Source: Acidobacteriota bacterium
GTDB lineage: Bacteria; Acidobacteriota; UBA6911; JACQSX01
Reading direction: 5' to 3'
NCBI GenBank assembly: GCA_016199665.1
Contig: JACQGG010000038.1
Location: 1-7,742, forward strand
DNA: 7,742 nt
Numbering within the stretch: the first letter of the stretch is position 1; every line of letters starts with the position of its first letter. Made by a program: the position numbers and the translations under genes. The notes under the pieces are model-generated. The model was not told the DNA's origin. It saw only the letters and a list, made by a program, of their open reading frames with translations, and did no database searches. Shown here in pieces: positions 1-7,172 of this stretch.

Positions 1-112
1 CGGCAGCGGTCGCCAGAGTGAGCAGTAGAATGAGAGCGACCCCCGGAGCGAAAAGCCGGGAGTTCCCCCCCGGGTCAGAAACTGGCTTCCTTGGAGTGGA
101 CTTGGGGCTCAC
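1..112 (-). CDS. Partial gene: N-terminus of an exported or membrane-anchored protein
   Basis: A minus-strand reading frame runs off the left edge. I place the start at the GTG at 112-110 because GAGG lies at 122-119, six bases upstream, and no ATG occurs in the frame nearby. The 37 visible residues begin MSPKSTPRKP. A basic, proline-rich stretch is followed by a hydrophobic core, LFAPGVALILLLTLATAA, at about residues 20-37. That is the layout of a signal peptide or a single N-terminal membrane anchor. The gene starts 53 nt after the stop of the CDGSH gene on the same strand, so the two may be co-transcribed. The mature protein is outside the window and no family can be named. Main doubt: the call rests on a non-ATG start and a short stretch. 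Confidence 0.5.
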   Translation of the reverse strand, partial: MSPKSTPRKPVSDPGGNSRLFAPGVALILLLTLATAA

Positions 113-165
113 TGGCGGCCTCTTTGCAGGTCGACTTTCGCCCTGCGCCCTTTTGACCGGCCGGA

Positions 166-402
166 TTACGGTTTCGGTTTTGGCGGAGGCAGGACGGTGG
201 CGGTTACCACGGATTGGAATCCGGTGCGATTATGACTTCCATCGCAAAACGGCTTGTTGGCGGAATTTCCACAACGGCACAGCGCGATTGTGGTACGGCC
301 GGCCAGATCATAGCTGTCGCCTTTGCCGTCCTTGATTACAAAACTTCCGGTAATGCGGAGCGGTCCATTGTTGTTGCAGACAACTTCAGCCTGTTCATTC
401 AT
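166..402 (-). CDS. Small CDGSH-type iron-sulfur protein (mitoNEET-like)
   Basis: A 78-residue protein with one CDGSH finger. The ligand pattern C42-R-C44-...-P-F-C53-D-G-S-H57 fits C-x-C-x2-S-x3-P-x-C-D-G-S-H, which in this family binds a [2Fe-2S] cluster through three cysteines and one histidine. The upstream NGPLRITGSFVI segment and LAGRT turn are typical of bacterial members. There is no signal peptide or membrane segment, so it should be a soluble cytoplasmic redox or Fe-S transfer protein; its partner is unknown. The frame is open back to a TTG at 420 and an ATG at 417, but GGAGG at 415-411 lies 8 nt before the ATG at 402-400, so I start there (MNEQ). The same-strand gene beginning at 112 follows after 53 nt. 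It is divergent from mrp, another Fe-S gene. Family assignment is very secure; the cellular role is not. Confidence 0.95.
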   Translation of the reverse strand: MNEQAEVVCNNNGPLRITGSFVIKDGKGDSYDLAGRTTIALCRCGNSANKPFCDGSHNRTGFQSVVTATVLPPPKPKP

Positions 403-410
403 TGCAGGTA

Positions 411-415
411 CCTCC
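411..415 (-). promoter_or_regulatory. Shine-Dalgarno site that sets the CDGSH start
   Basis: On the minus strand this reads GGAGG, followed by an 8-nt spacer and ATG at 402. It overlaps the upstream in-frame ATG at 417 and TTG at 420, so those cannot be the starts it serves. Confidence 0.75.
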
Positions 416-425
416 ATCAATGCAG

Positions 426-453
426 GTTATCTGTAAACGGTCATGAATCGCAA
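426..453 (-). promoter_or_regulatory. Candidate sigma-70-type promoter for the CDGSH gene
   Basis: On the minus strand TTGCGA (453-448) and GATAAC (431-426) are separated by 16 nt. Each box matches four of six consensus positions. Transcription from here would begin near 419 and give a very short leader that still contains the GGAGG site. This is a weak match by eye only. Confidence 0.3.
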
Positions 454-486
454 GTCTGACAGTGGGAAATCGTCCCGCGAGGCAGC

Positions 487-597
487 GCTCAGCGGTCAGC
501 CGTCAGCCATCAGCGGTCAGCCGTCGGCCCGGCCGTCAACATTCGGCAGCAGAAGCCTGAGCGCTGAATGCTGACCGCTGACGGCCGACGGCTGACC
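487..597. repeat. Heptanucleotide array folded as a long imperfect hairpin (family A, GCTGANN)
   Basis: The left half (487-528) is six consecutive 7-base units of the form NNTCAGC: GCTCAGC, GGTCAGC, CGTCAGC, CATCAGC, GGTCAGC, CGTCGGC. The right half (556-597) is the complementary form GCTGANN, with CCTGAGC, GCTGAAT, GCTGACC, GCTGACG, GCCGACG, GCTGACC. As a result 492-521 and 570-599 are inverted copies matching at 28 of 30 positions. A second register, 513-529 with 583-599, is a perfect 17-bp inverted repeat, and 483-492 pairs with 557-566. The block lies between the divergent CDGSH and mrp genes, upstream of both candidate promoters. A poly-T tract is absent, so a plain terminator is unlikely. 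It resembles the heptanucleotide STRR type of intergenic repeat, but I cannot assign it to a named family. Confidence 0.9.
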
Positions 598-644
598 GCC
601 CGGTCCAGTTACTTATTGGACACTACACTAGGATTCACACCGAT

Positions 645-673
645 TTGACTTCTGCATCTACCGGACGTAATCT
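645..673 (+). promoter_or_regulatory. Candidate sigma-70-type promoter for mrp
   Basis: TTGACT (645-650) and TAATCT (668-673) are separated by exactly 17 nt. The -35 box matches five of six consensus bases. The -10 box keeps the three most conserved positions (first T, second A, last T). A start near 680 would leave a leader of about 72 nt before the mrp ATG at 752. Confidence 0.42.
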
Positions 674-751
674 CAATTTTTCCCAATCACTGTTCGGATG
701 GGAGTCGAGGGCGGCCGGCCTCTAAGCCGCTTCAAGCGAGGTATTGATAAG

Positions 752-1843
752 ATGAAGGACGAACAGTCCCCCAGGGTCCAGGCGATCCTGAAGGCCTTAA
801 GCCATGTGCACGATCCTGATTTAGGGCGCAATATCGTCTCGCTCGGTTTTGTCAAAGAAGTTGAAATAGCGGGTGACAAAGCGAACGTCACCATCGAGCT
901 GACCACTCCGGCCTGTCCGGTCAAAGAGAAAATGCGGGGTGAAGCGCAGCGGCTGATTCTGGCCGTTCCCGGAATCCGTGAGGCCAATGTGAACATGACG
1001 GCCCAGGTCAGGACCACGATGGGGCCGGGGAATCCCTTGCTGCCGGGCGTCAAGAATGTTGTTGCCGTTGCCAGCGGCAAAGGAGGGGTGGGCAAATCGA
1101 CGGTCAGCGCGAATCTGGCGCTGGCGCTGCTGCATTCGGGCGCACGCGTGGGACTGCTCGACGCCGATATTTACGGGCCCAGTATTCCTACCATTCTGGG
1201 GATTACCGGCAAGCCCGCCGTCACCGAGAAGAATCTTCTGATCCCGGTCATCCAGTATGGATTGAAGGTGATCTCAGTCGGTTTCTTCATTAATGAAGAT
1301 GAGGCGGTGATCTGGCGGGGTCCGATGCTGAGCAAGCTGCTGGACCAGTTTCTCGGGATGGTGGACTGGGGAGAACTGGACTACATGATCATCGATCTGC
1401 CTCCCGGCACCGGGGACATTCAGTTGAGCCTGTGCCAGAAGATTCCGCTGGCAGGAGCGGTGATTGTCTCCACTCCCCAGGACGTGGCGGTCCGCGTGGC
1501 GCAGAAGGCGATCACCATGTTCCGCAAGCTGAACACGCCGGTGCTCGGTATCATTGAAAACATGAGTTACTTCGTCTGCAGTCATTGCGGCCTGCCGGAG
1601 GAGATTTTTGGAACCGGGGGGGCGGAGCGGGCATCGCAGCGCCTCGGGATCCCTTTCCTGGGCAAGATTCCGCTGGCGACATCATTGCGCGCCACATCCG
1701 ACGCGGGGCGGCCGGAACTGCTGGATCATCTGGAGTCGCCCATTCCCCGGGCCTTTGTCTCCGTCGCTGAAAATCTCGCCGCCCAGCTCAGCATCGCCGC
1801 CATGAAAGGGGAACTTATCCAGGAAATCAAAGTCTCCTTTTAG
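752..1843 (+). CDS. mrp: Mrp/ApbC-type P-loop Fe-S cluster carrier with N-terminal DUF59 domain
   Basis: A 363-residue cytosolic ATPase of the Mrp/NBP35 group, which holds a [4Fe-4S] cluster between the two subunits of a dimer and passes it to apoproteins. Residues about 7-86 are a DUF59/MIP18 domain with the TTPACPVKE motif (C55). The P-loop domain follows: deviant Walker A GKGGVGKS at 109-116, LLDADIYGPSIP at 135-146, the switch-like DLPPGTGD at 215-222, and the bridging-cluster motif C276-S-H-C279. Everything expected for a working carrier is present and the length is normal. An in-frame ATG exists at 698, but no ribosome site precedes it and its 18 extra residues do not look Mrp-like. The ATG at 752 has GAGG at 738-741, ten bases upstream, so I prefer it. 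No DUF971 domain is fused at the C-terminus; a separate DUF971 gene lies at 7173-7493. Confidence 0.96.
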   Translation: MKDEQSPRVQAILKALSHVHDPDLGRNIVSLGFVKEVEIAGDKANVTIELTTPACPVKEKMRGEAQRLILAVPGIREANVNMTAQVRTTMGPGNPLLPGVKNVVAVASGKGGVGKSTVSANLALALLHSGARVGLLDADIYGPSIPTILGITGKPAVTEKNLLIPVIQYGLKVISVGFFINEDEAVIWRGPMLSKLLDQFLGMVDWGELDYMIIDLPPGTGDIQLSLCQKIPLAGAVIVSTPQDVAVRVAQKAITMFRKLNTPVLGIIENMSYFVCSHCGLPEEIFGTGGAERASQRLGIPFLGKIPLATSLRATSDAGRPELLDHLESPIPRAFVSVAENLAAQLSIAAMKGELIQEIKVSF

Positions 1844-1861
1844 ATCGATCGTTAAATCCTG

Positions 1862-1876
1862 GGAGCGATCAGCTCC
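1862..1876. terminator. Small hairpin between convergent genes, possible weak terminator
   Basis: GGAGC and GCTCC pair around the loop GATCA in the 41-nt gap between the mrp stop (1843) and the receptor stop (1885). The stem is only five base pairs, and neither strand shows a proper T-run after it. It could slow polymerase from both sides, but it is not a convincing intrinsic terminator. Confidence 0.25.
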
Positions 1877-1884
1877 TGCCGCGC

Positions 1885-4800
1885 CTACCAGACGAACTTG
1901 AGACCCAACTGGATCTGGCGGTTGTCGGCGACGGTGCTGGTGATCTGCCCCGCGTTTGGAAGAATCGTTGTTCTGTTGCTGAAGACGATAAGCGCCGGCA
2001 GGCTGAATTGTGCGCGATTCAGGACATTAAAAACCTCCACGCGGAACTGGATCGTAAAACTCTCAGAGATGCGGGGCACGGAACTCTCTTTGGTCAGTCC
2101 CAAATCCAAATTCGCATATCCCGGGCCAATCAGGGTATTTCTGCCCAGGTTTCCGAAAGTCCGGGGCGGGGCGACGACGAAGGCGGCAGGATCGAAATAC
2201 TGATTCGGGTTGCCGGGGCGAACCGGATTGTTGCTGGCGCCTGCCACCCGGTCCGGGCGCTGCAAAGTCGGGTTGTTCAGGAAGCCGGCGTTGTCGAAAT
2301 TCAGGTTTACCGTAAACGGGGTTCCGCCGCTAAACGACAGGATTCCGTTGAGCATCCAGCCCCCCAGCAGTGTCTTTCCAACCCCCGACAACTCTTGACC
2401 GGTCGGCAACTGGTAAAGCCAGCTCGCAGTGAAGATCTGCCGGACATCGAGCTTGGAGAGGGCCCGTTCCGCCTTGGGGTTGTCAGGGTTCTGAGCATAT
2501 CCCTGATCGCCGTAATCGCCCAGCCCTGAAAAAGTCGCGGCGGCGCCGTCGTCCATATTCTTGGAGAACGTATAGGAAGCCCGCGCCTGAAAACCGGAGC
2601 TGAAGCGGCGGTCCAGTTTTACCTGCAATCCGTTGTAGAAGGATTGCGAATCCGCCTTGCCGTTGGAAAAAGCGCCCCAAGCCGGGTTCCGCCTCCCTGT
2701 CCCCGGCGGAATCACCCAGCGCCCATTGACCAAAACAGACGTCGGTTGGTTCTGCCACGTTGGAGCGATCAGGTGAATGCCGCGGTCTCCCAGGTATCCT
2801 ACTGTGAGGACGGTGTCCGCAAAGAGCTGCCGCGAGAGCGTTAGATTGAATTTCTGTTCATAGGAGTCGGCTAAATTGAAATCGACAAAAAATGGGGAGA
2901 GGGCCGAGCTTATTCCCCCTTTGGCAACCTGATCGGCGTAGATTCTCGGGATATCCGGGAACAGTTGCGCCGGCGGATTCAGCAGCCCCATGACGTTGTA
3001 AAAGGGAGGAGTCCGCGCGCCCCCGATGCGGTAATAAGGAGGGGTGATCAACTGAAAGAAAATCCCGTAACCGGCGCGCACCACGGTCTTGCCGTCCCCG
3101 CGGGGATCCCACGCCAGGCCCACTCGCGGCGCCACGTTCTTCTTGCTCGGGTTCCTCCAGAACGGATCCCCAAGGGTGACGCTCGTGTCGTGAAGCATAT
3201 CCCGCAGGTTGGAAAGCTTTCCATTCACCTCCTGAGGCACGGTATAGAATTCCCACCGCACGCCGAGGTTCATCGTCAAATGGGACGAAATTCTCCAGTC
3301 ATCCTGCAAGAAAGTTCCCACCAGCCATTGCCGCCAGCCGCGAATTGCATCGCTGCCCGGGATCATGGCAAGGCTCAACTGGCTGGGGATGCCGCGAAGG
3401 AAACTTTCCAGATTGGAAAAGCTGAAGCTGCCGAGACCGCTGGTGTCGTCGTTGTCGTGGATCCTCTCCAGATTGCCTCCAAACTTGAAAGAGTGATTTC
3501 CTCGGGTGTAGTAGACGTTGTCGGTGTACTGGAAAAGGTTCTGTACCCCGCCTCTCGGATTTCTTCCCTGAGTTGAAGTTAAGCCGCCCACGCCAATTCC
3601 GCCCGTCCCGATCCAGAGCGGCACGCCGGGGCGAAAGGTAACTGAGATCGGATGCAGGGCGGCGGAATCTCCCCGGACCTTGTACCGATTGTAGGCAAAC
3701 CGTGACACGTTGAGAAGGTTCGAGTTAATCGTCAGGCTGTCTTCCAGGGTGGAGTACTGGTAACGGCTGGTCTGCAGATCGACAAAGTTCGGCAGAGGAA
3801 AGGGATTTGTGACTGACGCATCGTCAAAGTTGAAGCGTCCAAAAAAACGATTCCGCTCGGAGAACTCGTGGTCCACCTTCACTGTCCAGTAATCCTCCCT
3901 CACGTTGTTGGTACCGGAATTATAGAAAGTTGCAACTCCCCCTCCGATGTTCGGACCGTTGGCGTGTGGATATAATTCCTCGATGATGGGACGAACGCTG
4001 GCCGCCACCCCCACATCCCTGAGGCCGCCCCCAGCAGCGGGCAAGAGACCCCGGCGCGCATTTTCGTCGGGGACCAGGCCGACAAACGACAGGCCCTTGC
4101 TTTGCCGCAATCCTTCATAGTTGGTGAAGAAAAAGGTTCGATTCCTGACGATGGGTCCGCCAAAACTTGCGCCGAACTGATTTCTCTTGAACTCTGCTTT
4201 GTCCGGAATGGCGAAGAAATTGCGCGCGTCCAGATTGTCATTTCGCAGAAATTCAAAAAGTGTCCCATGAACGTTGTTGGTGCCGCTCTTGCTGATCATG
4301 TTAAAGACTCCGCCCGCGGACCGGCCGTACTCGGCCGAGAAATTGCTCACTTCCACGCGAAATTCACGAATCGCGTCCACTCCCAGAATTACGCCCGCCA
4401 CGCTGCCGGGCGCCTGGAAATTCAAGAATCCGTTGATATCCGTACCGTCCAGCATGTAGCCGGTCTGATCGGGTCGCGAGCCGGCAACCGATACGCGCGT
4501 GCCAAACCCTTTGTTAGGATCCTGGCCGGTATTGCGCACATTCACCGTGCCGGTTTCCAGCAGCGAGAGCTGGGTGAAATCGCGGCCGTTGAGCGGCAAT
4601 TCCGTCATCTGCTTAGTGTTGATCACGCCGGAAACAGAGGAAACCGTGGTATCCACCAGAGGCGCCTCTCCTTGTACCGTCACCTGCTCTGCGATCTCGC
4701 CCACCTGCAGGCTCAGGTCGATGCTGACTTCCTGCGCCACCGCCAACTGGATCCCCTCGCGGACCGCCTTCTTGAAGCCCGGCAGGGAGGCGGTCACGCG

Positions 4801-5067
4801 GTAGCTGCCCGCCGGCAAACCTGCGATCCGGTATCGCCCCTGGTCATCCGAGACGCTCTCCTGACTCCGACCGGTCTCGGTGCCTTCCACCGTGATGCTG
4901 ACACCCGGCAACACGGCCCCTGAAGGATCATGGACGGTCCCGCTGAAGGTGGCGGTCGTCTGGCCCAGCGCCAGGTGGCCGCCCAGCCACAGACTCAGAA
5001 GCCCGCCGACATAAAATGATCTTGCAGCAAACCCACGCAACCCTCCGCCCACATCTTTTCTTCTCAT
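1885..5067 (-). CDS. TonB-dependent outer-membrane receptor, Oar-like, with carboxypeptidase-regulatory domain
   Basis: A 1060-residue outer-membrane transporter that would use TonB energy to import an unknown ligand. Residues 1-35 form a signal peptide (MRRKD, hydrophobic core, ALG before Q36). Residues about 38-125 are a CarboxypepD_reg-like beta-sandwich (FSGTVHDPSGAVLPGVSITV, GRYRIAGLPAGSYRVTASLPGF). The plug follows at about 130-290, with LPLNGRDFTQLSLLETG, YMLDGTDIN, DAIREFRVEV, FSAEYGRSAGG and SGTNNVHGTLFEFLRND. The rest is a beta-barrel rich in alternating aromatic and polar strands, ending in F-V-W, the terminal aromatic expected for barrel assembly. Length is usual for this class. 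The ATG at 5067 has AAGGG at 5079-5075, seven bases upstream. It starts 23 nt after the amidohydrolase stop, so the pair is almost certainly co-transcribed. The ligand cannot be deduced; the gene content only hints at an acylated or amide-containing compound. Confidence 0.95.
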   Translation of the reverse strand: MRRKDVGGGLRGFAARSFYVGGLLSLWLGGHLALGQTTATFSGTVHDPSGAVLPGVSITVEGTETGRSQESVSDDQGRYRIAGLPAGSYRVTASLPGFKKAVREGIQLAVAQEVSIDLSLQVGEIAEQVTVQGEAPLVDTTVSSVSGVINTKQMTELPLNGRDFTQLSLLETGTVNVRNTGQDPNKGFGTRVSVAGSRPDQTGYMLDGTDINGFLNFQAPGSVAGVILGVDAIREFRVEVSNFSAEYGRSAGGVFNMISKSGTNNVHGTLFEFLRNDNLDARNFFAIPDKAEFKRNQFGASFGGPIVRNRTFFFTNYEGLRQSKGLSFVGLVPDENARRGLLPAAGGGLRDVGVAASVRPIIEELYPHANGPNIGGGVATFYNSGTNNVREDYWTVKVDHEFSERNRFFGRFNFDDASVTNPFPLPNFVDLQTSRYQYSTLEDSLTINSNLLNVSRFAYNRYKVRGDSAALHPISVTFRPGVPLWIGTGGIGVGGLTSTQGRNPRGGVQNLFQYTDNVYYTRGNHSFKFGGNLERIHDNDDTSGLGSFSFSNLESFLRGIPSQLSLAMIPGSDAIRGWRQWLVGTFLQDDWRISSHLTMNLGVRWEFYTVPQEVNGKLSNLRDMLHDTSVTLGDPFWRNPSKKNVAPRVGLAWDPRGDGKTVVRAGYGIFFQLITPPYYRIGGARTPPFYNVMGLLNPPAQLFPDIPRIYADQVAKGGISSALSPFFVDFNLADSYEQKFNLTLSRQLFADTVLTVGYLGDRGIHLIAPTWQNQPTSVLVNGRWVIPPGTGRRNPAWGAFSNGKADSQSFYNGLQVKLDRRFSSGFQARASYTFSKNMDDGAAATFSGLGDYGDQGYAQNPDNPKAERALSKLDVRQIFTASWLYQLPTGQELSGVGKTLLGGWMLNGILSFSGGTPFTVNLNFDNAGFLNNPTLQRPDRVAGASNNPVRPGNPNQYFDPAAFVVAPPRTFGNLGRNTLIGPGYANLDLGLTKESSVPRISESFTIQFRVEVFNVLNRAQFSLPALIVFSNRTTILPNAGQITSTVADNRQIQLGLKFVW

Positions 5068-5090
5068 GGTTTCACCCTTATAGCCGCAAA

Positions 5091-6989
5091 TCAGTACTCG
5101 ATCACACCGCCCTGGGCGGCCTGGGTTGCGATTTTCTTCAGGGTCTCCTGGTACCCGGGCTCATCCCGACTTCGGTCGTAGGTGATTTTGCCTCCCACGA
5201 GCACTTTCAAAATTGGCAGGTCGGAAATTTTCTCTTCGGGAACGGTCATGTAGTCTCCGCCCAGCACCACCAGGTCGGCCAGTTTTCCCGGCTCGATCGT
5301 CCCCATGATCTTCTCATCCCCGTAAAAGGACGCTGCCCAGGCCGTGGCCATTTTCAAGACTTCCTGTCGGGTAACCCTCTCGCTGGGCCCCCAGATCTTT
5401 CCGCTGCTTTCGTTCTTTCGGGTGACGAACAGCTCCATGGCTTCCAGGAAGAGGTTCCCTTCATCGAGATACTTCTGCGCGAAGCTGGGGGCCTTTCGGA
5501 AAGCGGCGCCGTTGGTGACCTCCATGACCGGCCTCAAGCCGGAGTCGATCACCGTGCGCACCGGAGACATTCCGGCCACCTCGTCCGCTCCGTATCGGGT
5601 TGCCAGGTCTTCCACCCCTTTGCCCCGAAACAGGTATTCCGAAGACATCGAAAGTACGGCGTCGTACTGAGCCAGCCGTTTGGCCAAGTCCGCGGGTCTC
5701 ATCAGGCCGTGCACCATCCCGTAGTGCTTGCCTTTGACAGGCGTTGTCTGGTTGATCTTGTCAAAGACCTCCAGAGCCAGTTCTATTCCCGCATCTCCCT
5801 GAATGTGAAAATCGCTGACGTTGTAGCCGTATTTCCCCGCTATCAAGGCATTGTAGTAATCGCTGTATTTTTTCCAGTCCTTTCCTTCCTGCACCATGTC
5901 TCTCCACTTGTGCTGCCCGTAGGGGTCGAAAGCCCACCAGGTCTCCGCTTTCTGCATCGGCTTGCGCGTCAGGGGCACGCTGTCAATCGAACTGACGGTG
6001 GCGGCGCCGATCTTGAACCATTCGTCCCCGACATCCATCATGTTGCCCAGCCGCTTCGCGTACGCCTCCGGGCGGGGGTTGAGGCGAAAGAACTCGGTAC
6101 CGACGCGAATCCGCAGCGGCACCTGGCCGCGCCTTTGGGCCTCCCTGAGGATGGAAATGGCCAGCCCGCTCTGGCGAGCGCCCAGCGAAGTCACCCCGAT
6201 TCGGTTGATGAACTTCAGATGGGTTGCGGTCTTCTGGATCATATTCTCCAGGCGCTGTCCTTCCGGCCAAGGGAGCAGCTCATAGGTCAGCACTCCATAG
6301 GCGGCTCCGCCGATCCGGCCCGTGGGCTTTCCCTCATTGTCTCTGAAGATCCCTGTCTCGACGTACTCATCGGACATGTAGTCTTTCAACACGGTAAGAG
6401 CTTTGCTGTTGACGTATCCGGTGGTGTTGTCCAGATTGTAAAGCAACGGGTGATCGCCGGAAATCTGATCCAGCATTTTGATATTCACCTGATAGGCGGC
6501 ATTGGTGCGAATAGAATTGACGAACACCCATTCTCCTGCCGGAGCCTTGTCGACCCACTCCTTGGTTTTCCGCAGGCACTCATCGACGACTTCACAGCGG
6601 ATGGAGGCGTAATTGGGGAGGTAATAAGGCCCCATGGGCCCGTGAAAGCCTTCTGCGCTTCCTTCCGAGTGGGAATCAATGAATCCGGGCGTGGCTGTTC
6701 CTCCCTGCAGGTCGATGCGGACCGTATTGGGGCCCGCCATCTTCTGGATCAGCGCGTTATCGCCCACTGCCAGGATCCTGCCATCCCGCACCGCAACTGC
6801 CTGGGCGGTGGTGAACCTGGCGTCCGCCGTCAAGACCTTCCCGTTGTACAAAATCGTGTCCGCGTAGTGCAGAATCTGAGGGGGAACGTCTCCCTGCCCG
6901 CGCAGCGGAGTGCCTGGCGGGCCGACCACGAGGACGAGCGCAATTACAGAAAACAAAACAAGCTGAAACCTCCGGGCAAACGGATTCAT
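5091..6989 (-). CDS. Exported amidohydrolase-3-like protein with altered metal site
   Basis: A 632-residue protein of the amidohydrolase superfamily, closest by eye to the amidohydrolase-3 (YtcJ/AepA/N-substituted formamide deformylase-like) group. An N-terminal signal peptide or anchor (basic MNPFARR, hydrophobic 8-23) predicts a periplasmic or envelope location. The family's beta-sandwich start is clear: ADTILYNGKVLTAD (43-56) and AVAVRDGRILAVGDN (64-78). So is its C-terminal return, TIEPGKLADLVVLGGDYM. Retained features are PGFIDSH (101-107), WFKIGA with K326, H395-I-Q-G-D399 and the V-H427 motif. The usual HxH after PGFID is instead H107-S-E109. The DG following the lysine strand is not visible. 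The position normally holding the GSDAP aspartate reads V-T-N493-G-A. It may therefore be a divergent enzyme or a pseudoenzyme. The start is firm: AGGAGG at 7000-6995, five bases before ATG. It is the first gene of the unit with the receptor. Confidence 0.88.
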   Translation of the reverse strand: MNPFARRFQLVLFSVIALVLVVGPPGTPLRGQGDVPPQILHYADTILYNGKVLTADARFTTAQAVAVRDGRILAVGDNALIQKMAGPNTVRIDLQGGTATPGFIDSHSEGSAEGFHGPMGPYYLPNYASIRCEVVDECLRKTKEWVDKAPAGEWVFVNSIRTNAAYQVNIKMLDQISGDHPLLYNLDNTTGYVNSKALTVLKDYMSDEYVETGIFRDNEGKPTGRIGGAAYGVLTYELLPWPEGQRLENMIQKTATHLKFINRIGVTSLGARQSGLAISILREAQRRGQVPLRIRVGTEFFRLNPRPEAYAKRLGNMMDVGDEWFKIGAATVSSIDSVPLTRKPMQKAETWWAFDPYGQHKWRDMVQEGKDWKKYSDYYNALIAGKYGYNVSDFHIQGDAGIELALEVFDKINQTTPVKGKHYGMVHGLMRPADLAKRLAQYDAVLSMSSEYLFRGKGVEDLATRYGADEVAGMSPVRTVIDSGLRPVMEVTNGAAFRKAPSFAQKYLDEGNLFLEAMELFVTRKNESSGKIWGPSERVTRQEVLKMATAWAASFYGDEKIMGTIEPGKLADLVVLGGDYMTVPEEKISDLPILKVLVGGKITYDRSRDEPGYQETLKKIATQAAQGGVIEY

Positions 6990-7055
6990 AACTGCCTCCT
7001 GGATGACGCAAAAATTCTATTCGGCAATTCCTTTTTGGGCTTCCCTGTGGCTGAG

Positions 7056-7061
7056 AGTATA
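7056..7061 (-). promoter_or_regulatory. Candidate -10 box for the amidohydrolase-receptor unit
   Basis: The minus strand reads TATACT here, five of six matches to TATAAT, about 65 nt before the amidohydrolase ATG. No good -35 box is seen at 16-18 nt; TTGTAT occurs at 21 nt, which is too far for sigma-70. A promoter must lie in 6990-7172 if the unit is not read from further upstream, but this exact site is uncertain. Confidence 0.25.
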
Positions 7062-7113
7062 ACCCCGTTCGCCAATTCCCGAATACAATCTTTTCTCCGG
7101 GATTGTCCCATTT

Positions 7114-7167
7114 ACGATTAGCGATCTGCGATAATCTGCGATTTGCGATCTGCGATTTGCGATTTGC
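7114..7167 (+). repeat. Heptanucleotide array, left copy (family B, GCGATNN)
   Basis: Tandem 7-base units: ACGATTA, GCGATCT, GCGATAATCT (three bases longer), GCGATTT, GCGATCT, GCGATTT, GCGATTT, then GC. Positions 7133-7153 are a perfect 21-bp inverted copy of 7497-7517 on the other side of the DUF971 gene. The array ends five bases before the ATG of that gene (7173) and occupies the region where its promoter and ribosome site would be expected. Confidence 0.92.
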
Positions 7168-7172
7168 TCATC

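Noticed and set aside
18..335. Plus-strand open frame of 105 codons at the left edge
   Set aside because: It overlaps the CDGSH gene and the left-edge gene in antisense and its translation has no protein-like pattern.
446..456. An 11-base match (AATCGCAAGTC) between the CDGSH upstream region and 7530-7540 at the end of the right array
   Set aside because: Only a single unit-length match; it could be a solitary remnant of family B but is short enough to be chance.
483..600. Intrinsic terminator or attachment site
   Set aside because: The hairpin loop is about 48 nt, there is no T-run, and no integrase or tRNA end is present.
698..751. Upstream in-frame ATG as the start of mrp
   Set aside because: No ribosome site precedes it and the extra 18 residues do not resemble Mrp N-termini. 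The ATG at 752 has GAGG upstream and begins just before the DUF59 domain.
2008..4923. Several plus-strand open frames of 100-273 codons opposite the TonB receptor
   Set aside because: All lie antisense to a continuous, motif-rich receptor gene and show no recognisable domain or ribosome site.
6900..6989. Twin-arginine signal on the amidohydrolase (ARRFQL)
   Set aside because: The RR is present but the following residues do not fit the S/T-RR-x-F-L-K pattern, so a general Sec signal is more likely.
5016..7121. A 701-codon plus-strand open frame opposite the amidohydrolase
   Set aside because: It is antisense to a gene with clear family motifs, signal peptide and ribosome site. Its translation is low-complexity, rich in His, Arg and Gly, without domains. 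GC-rich third positions of the real gene keep the antisense frame open.
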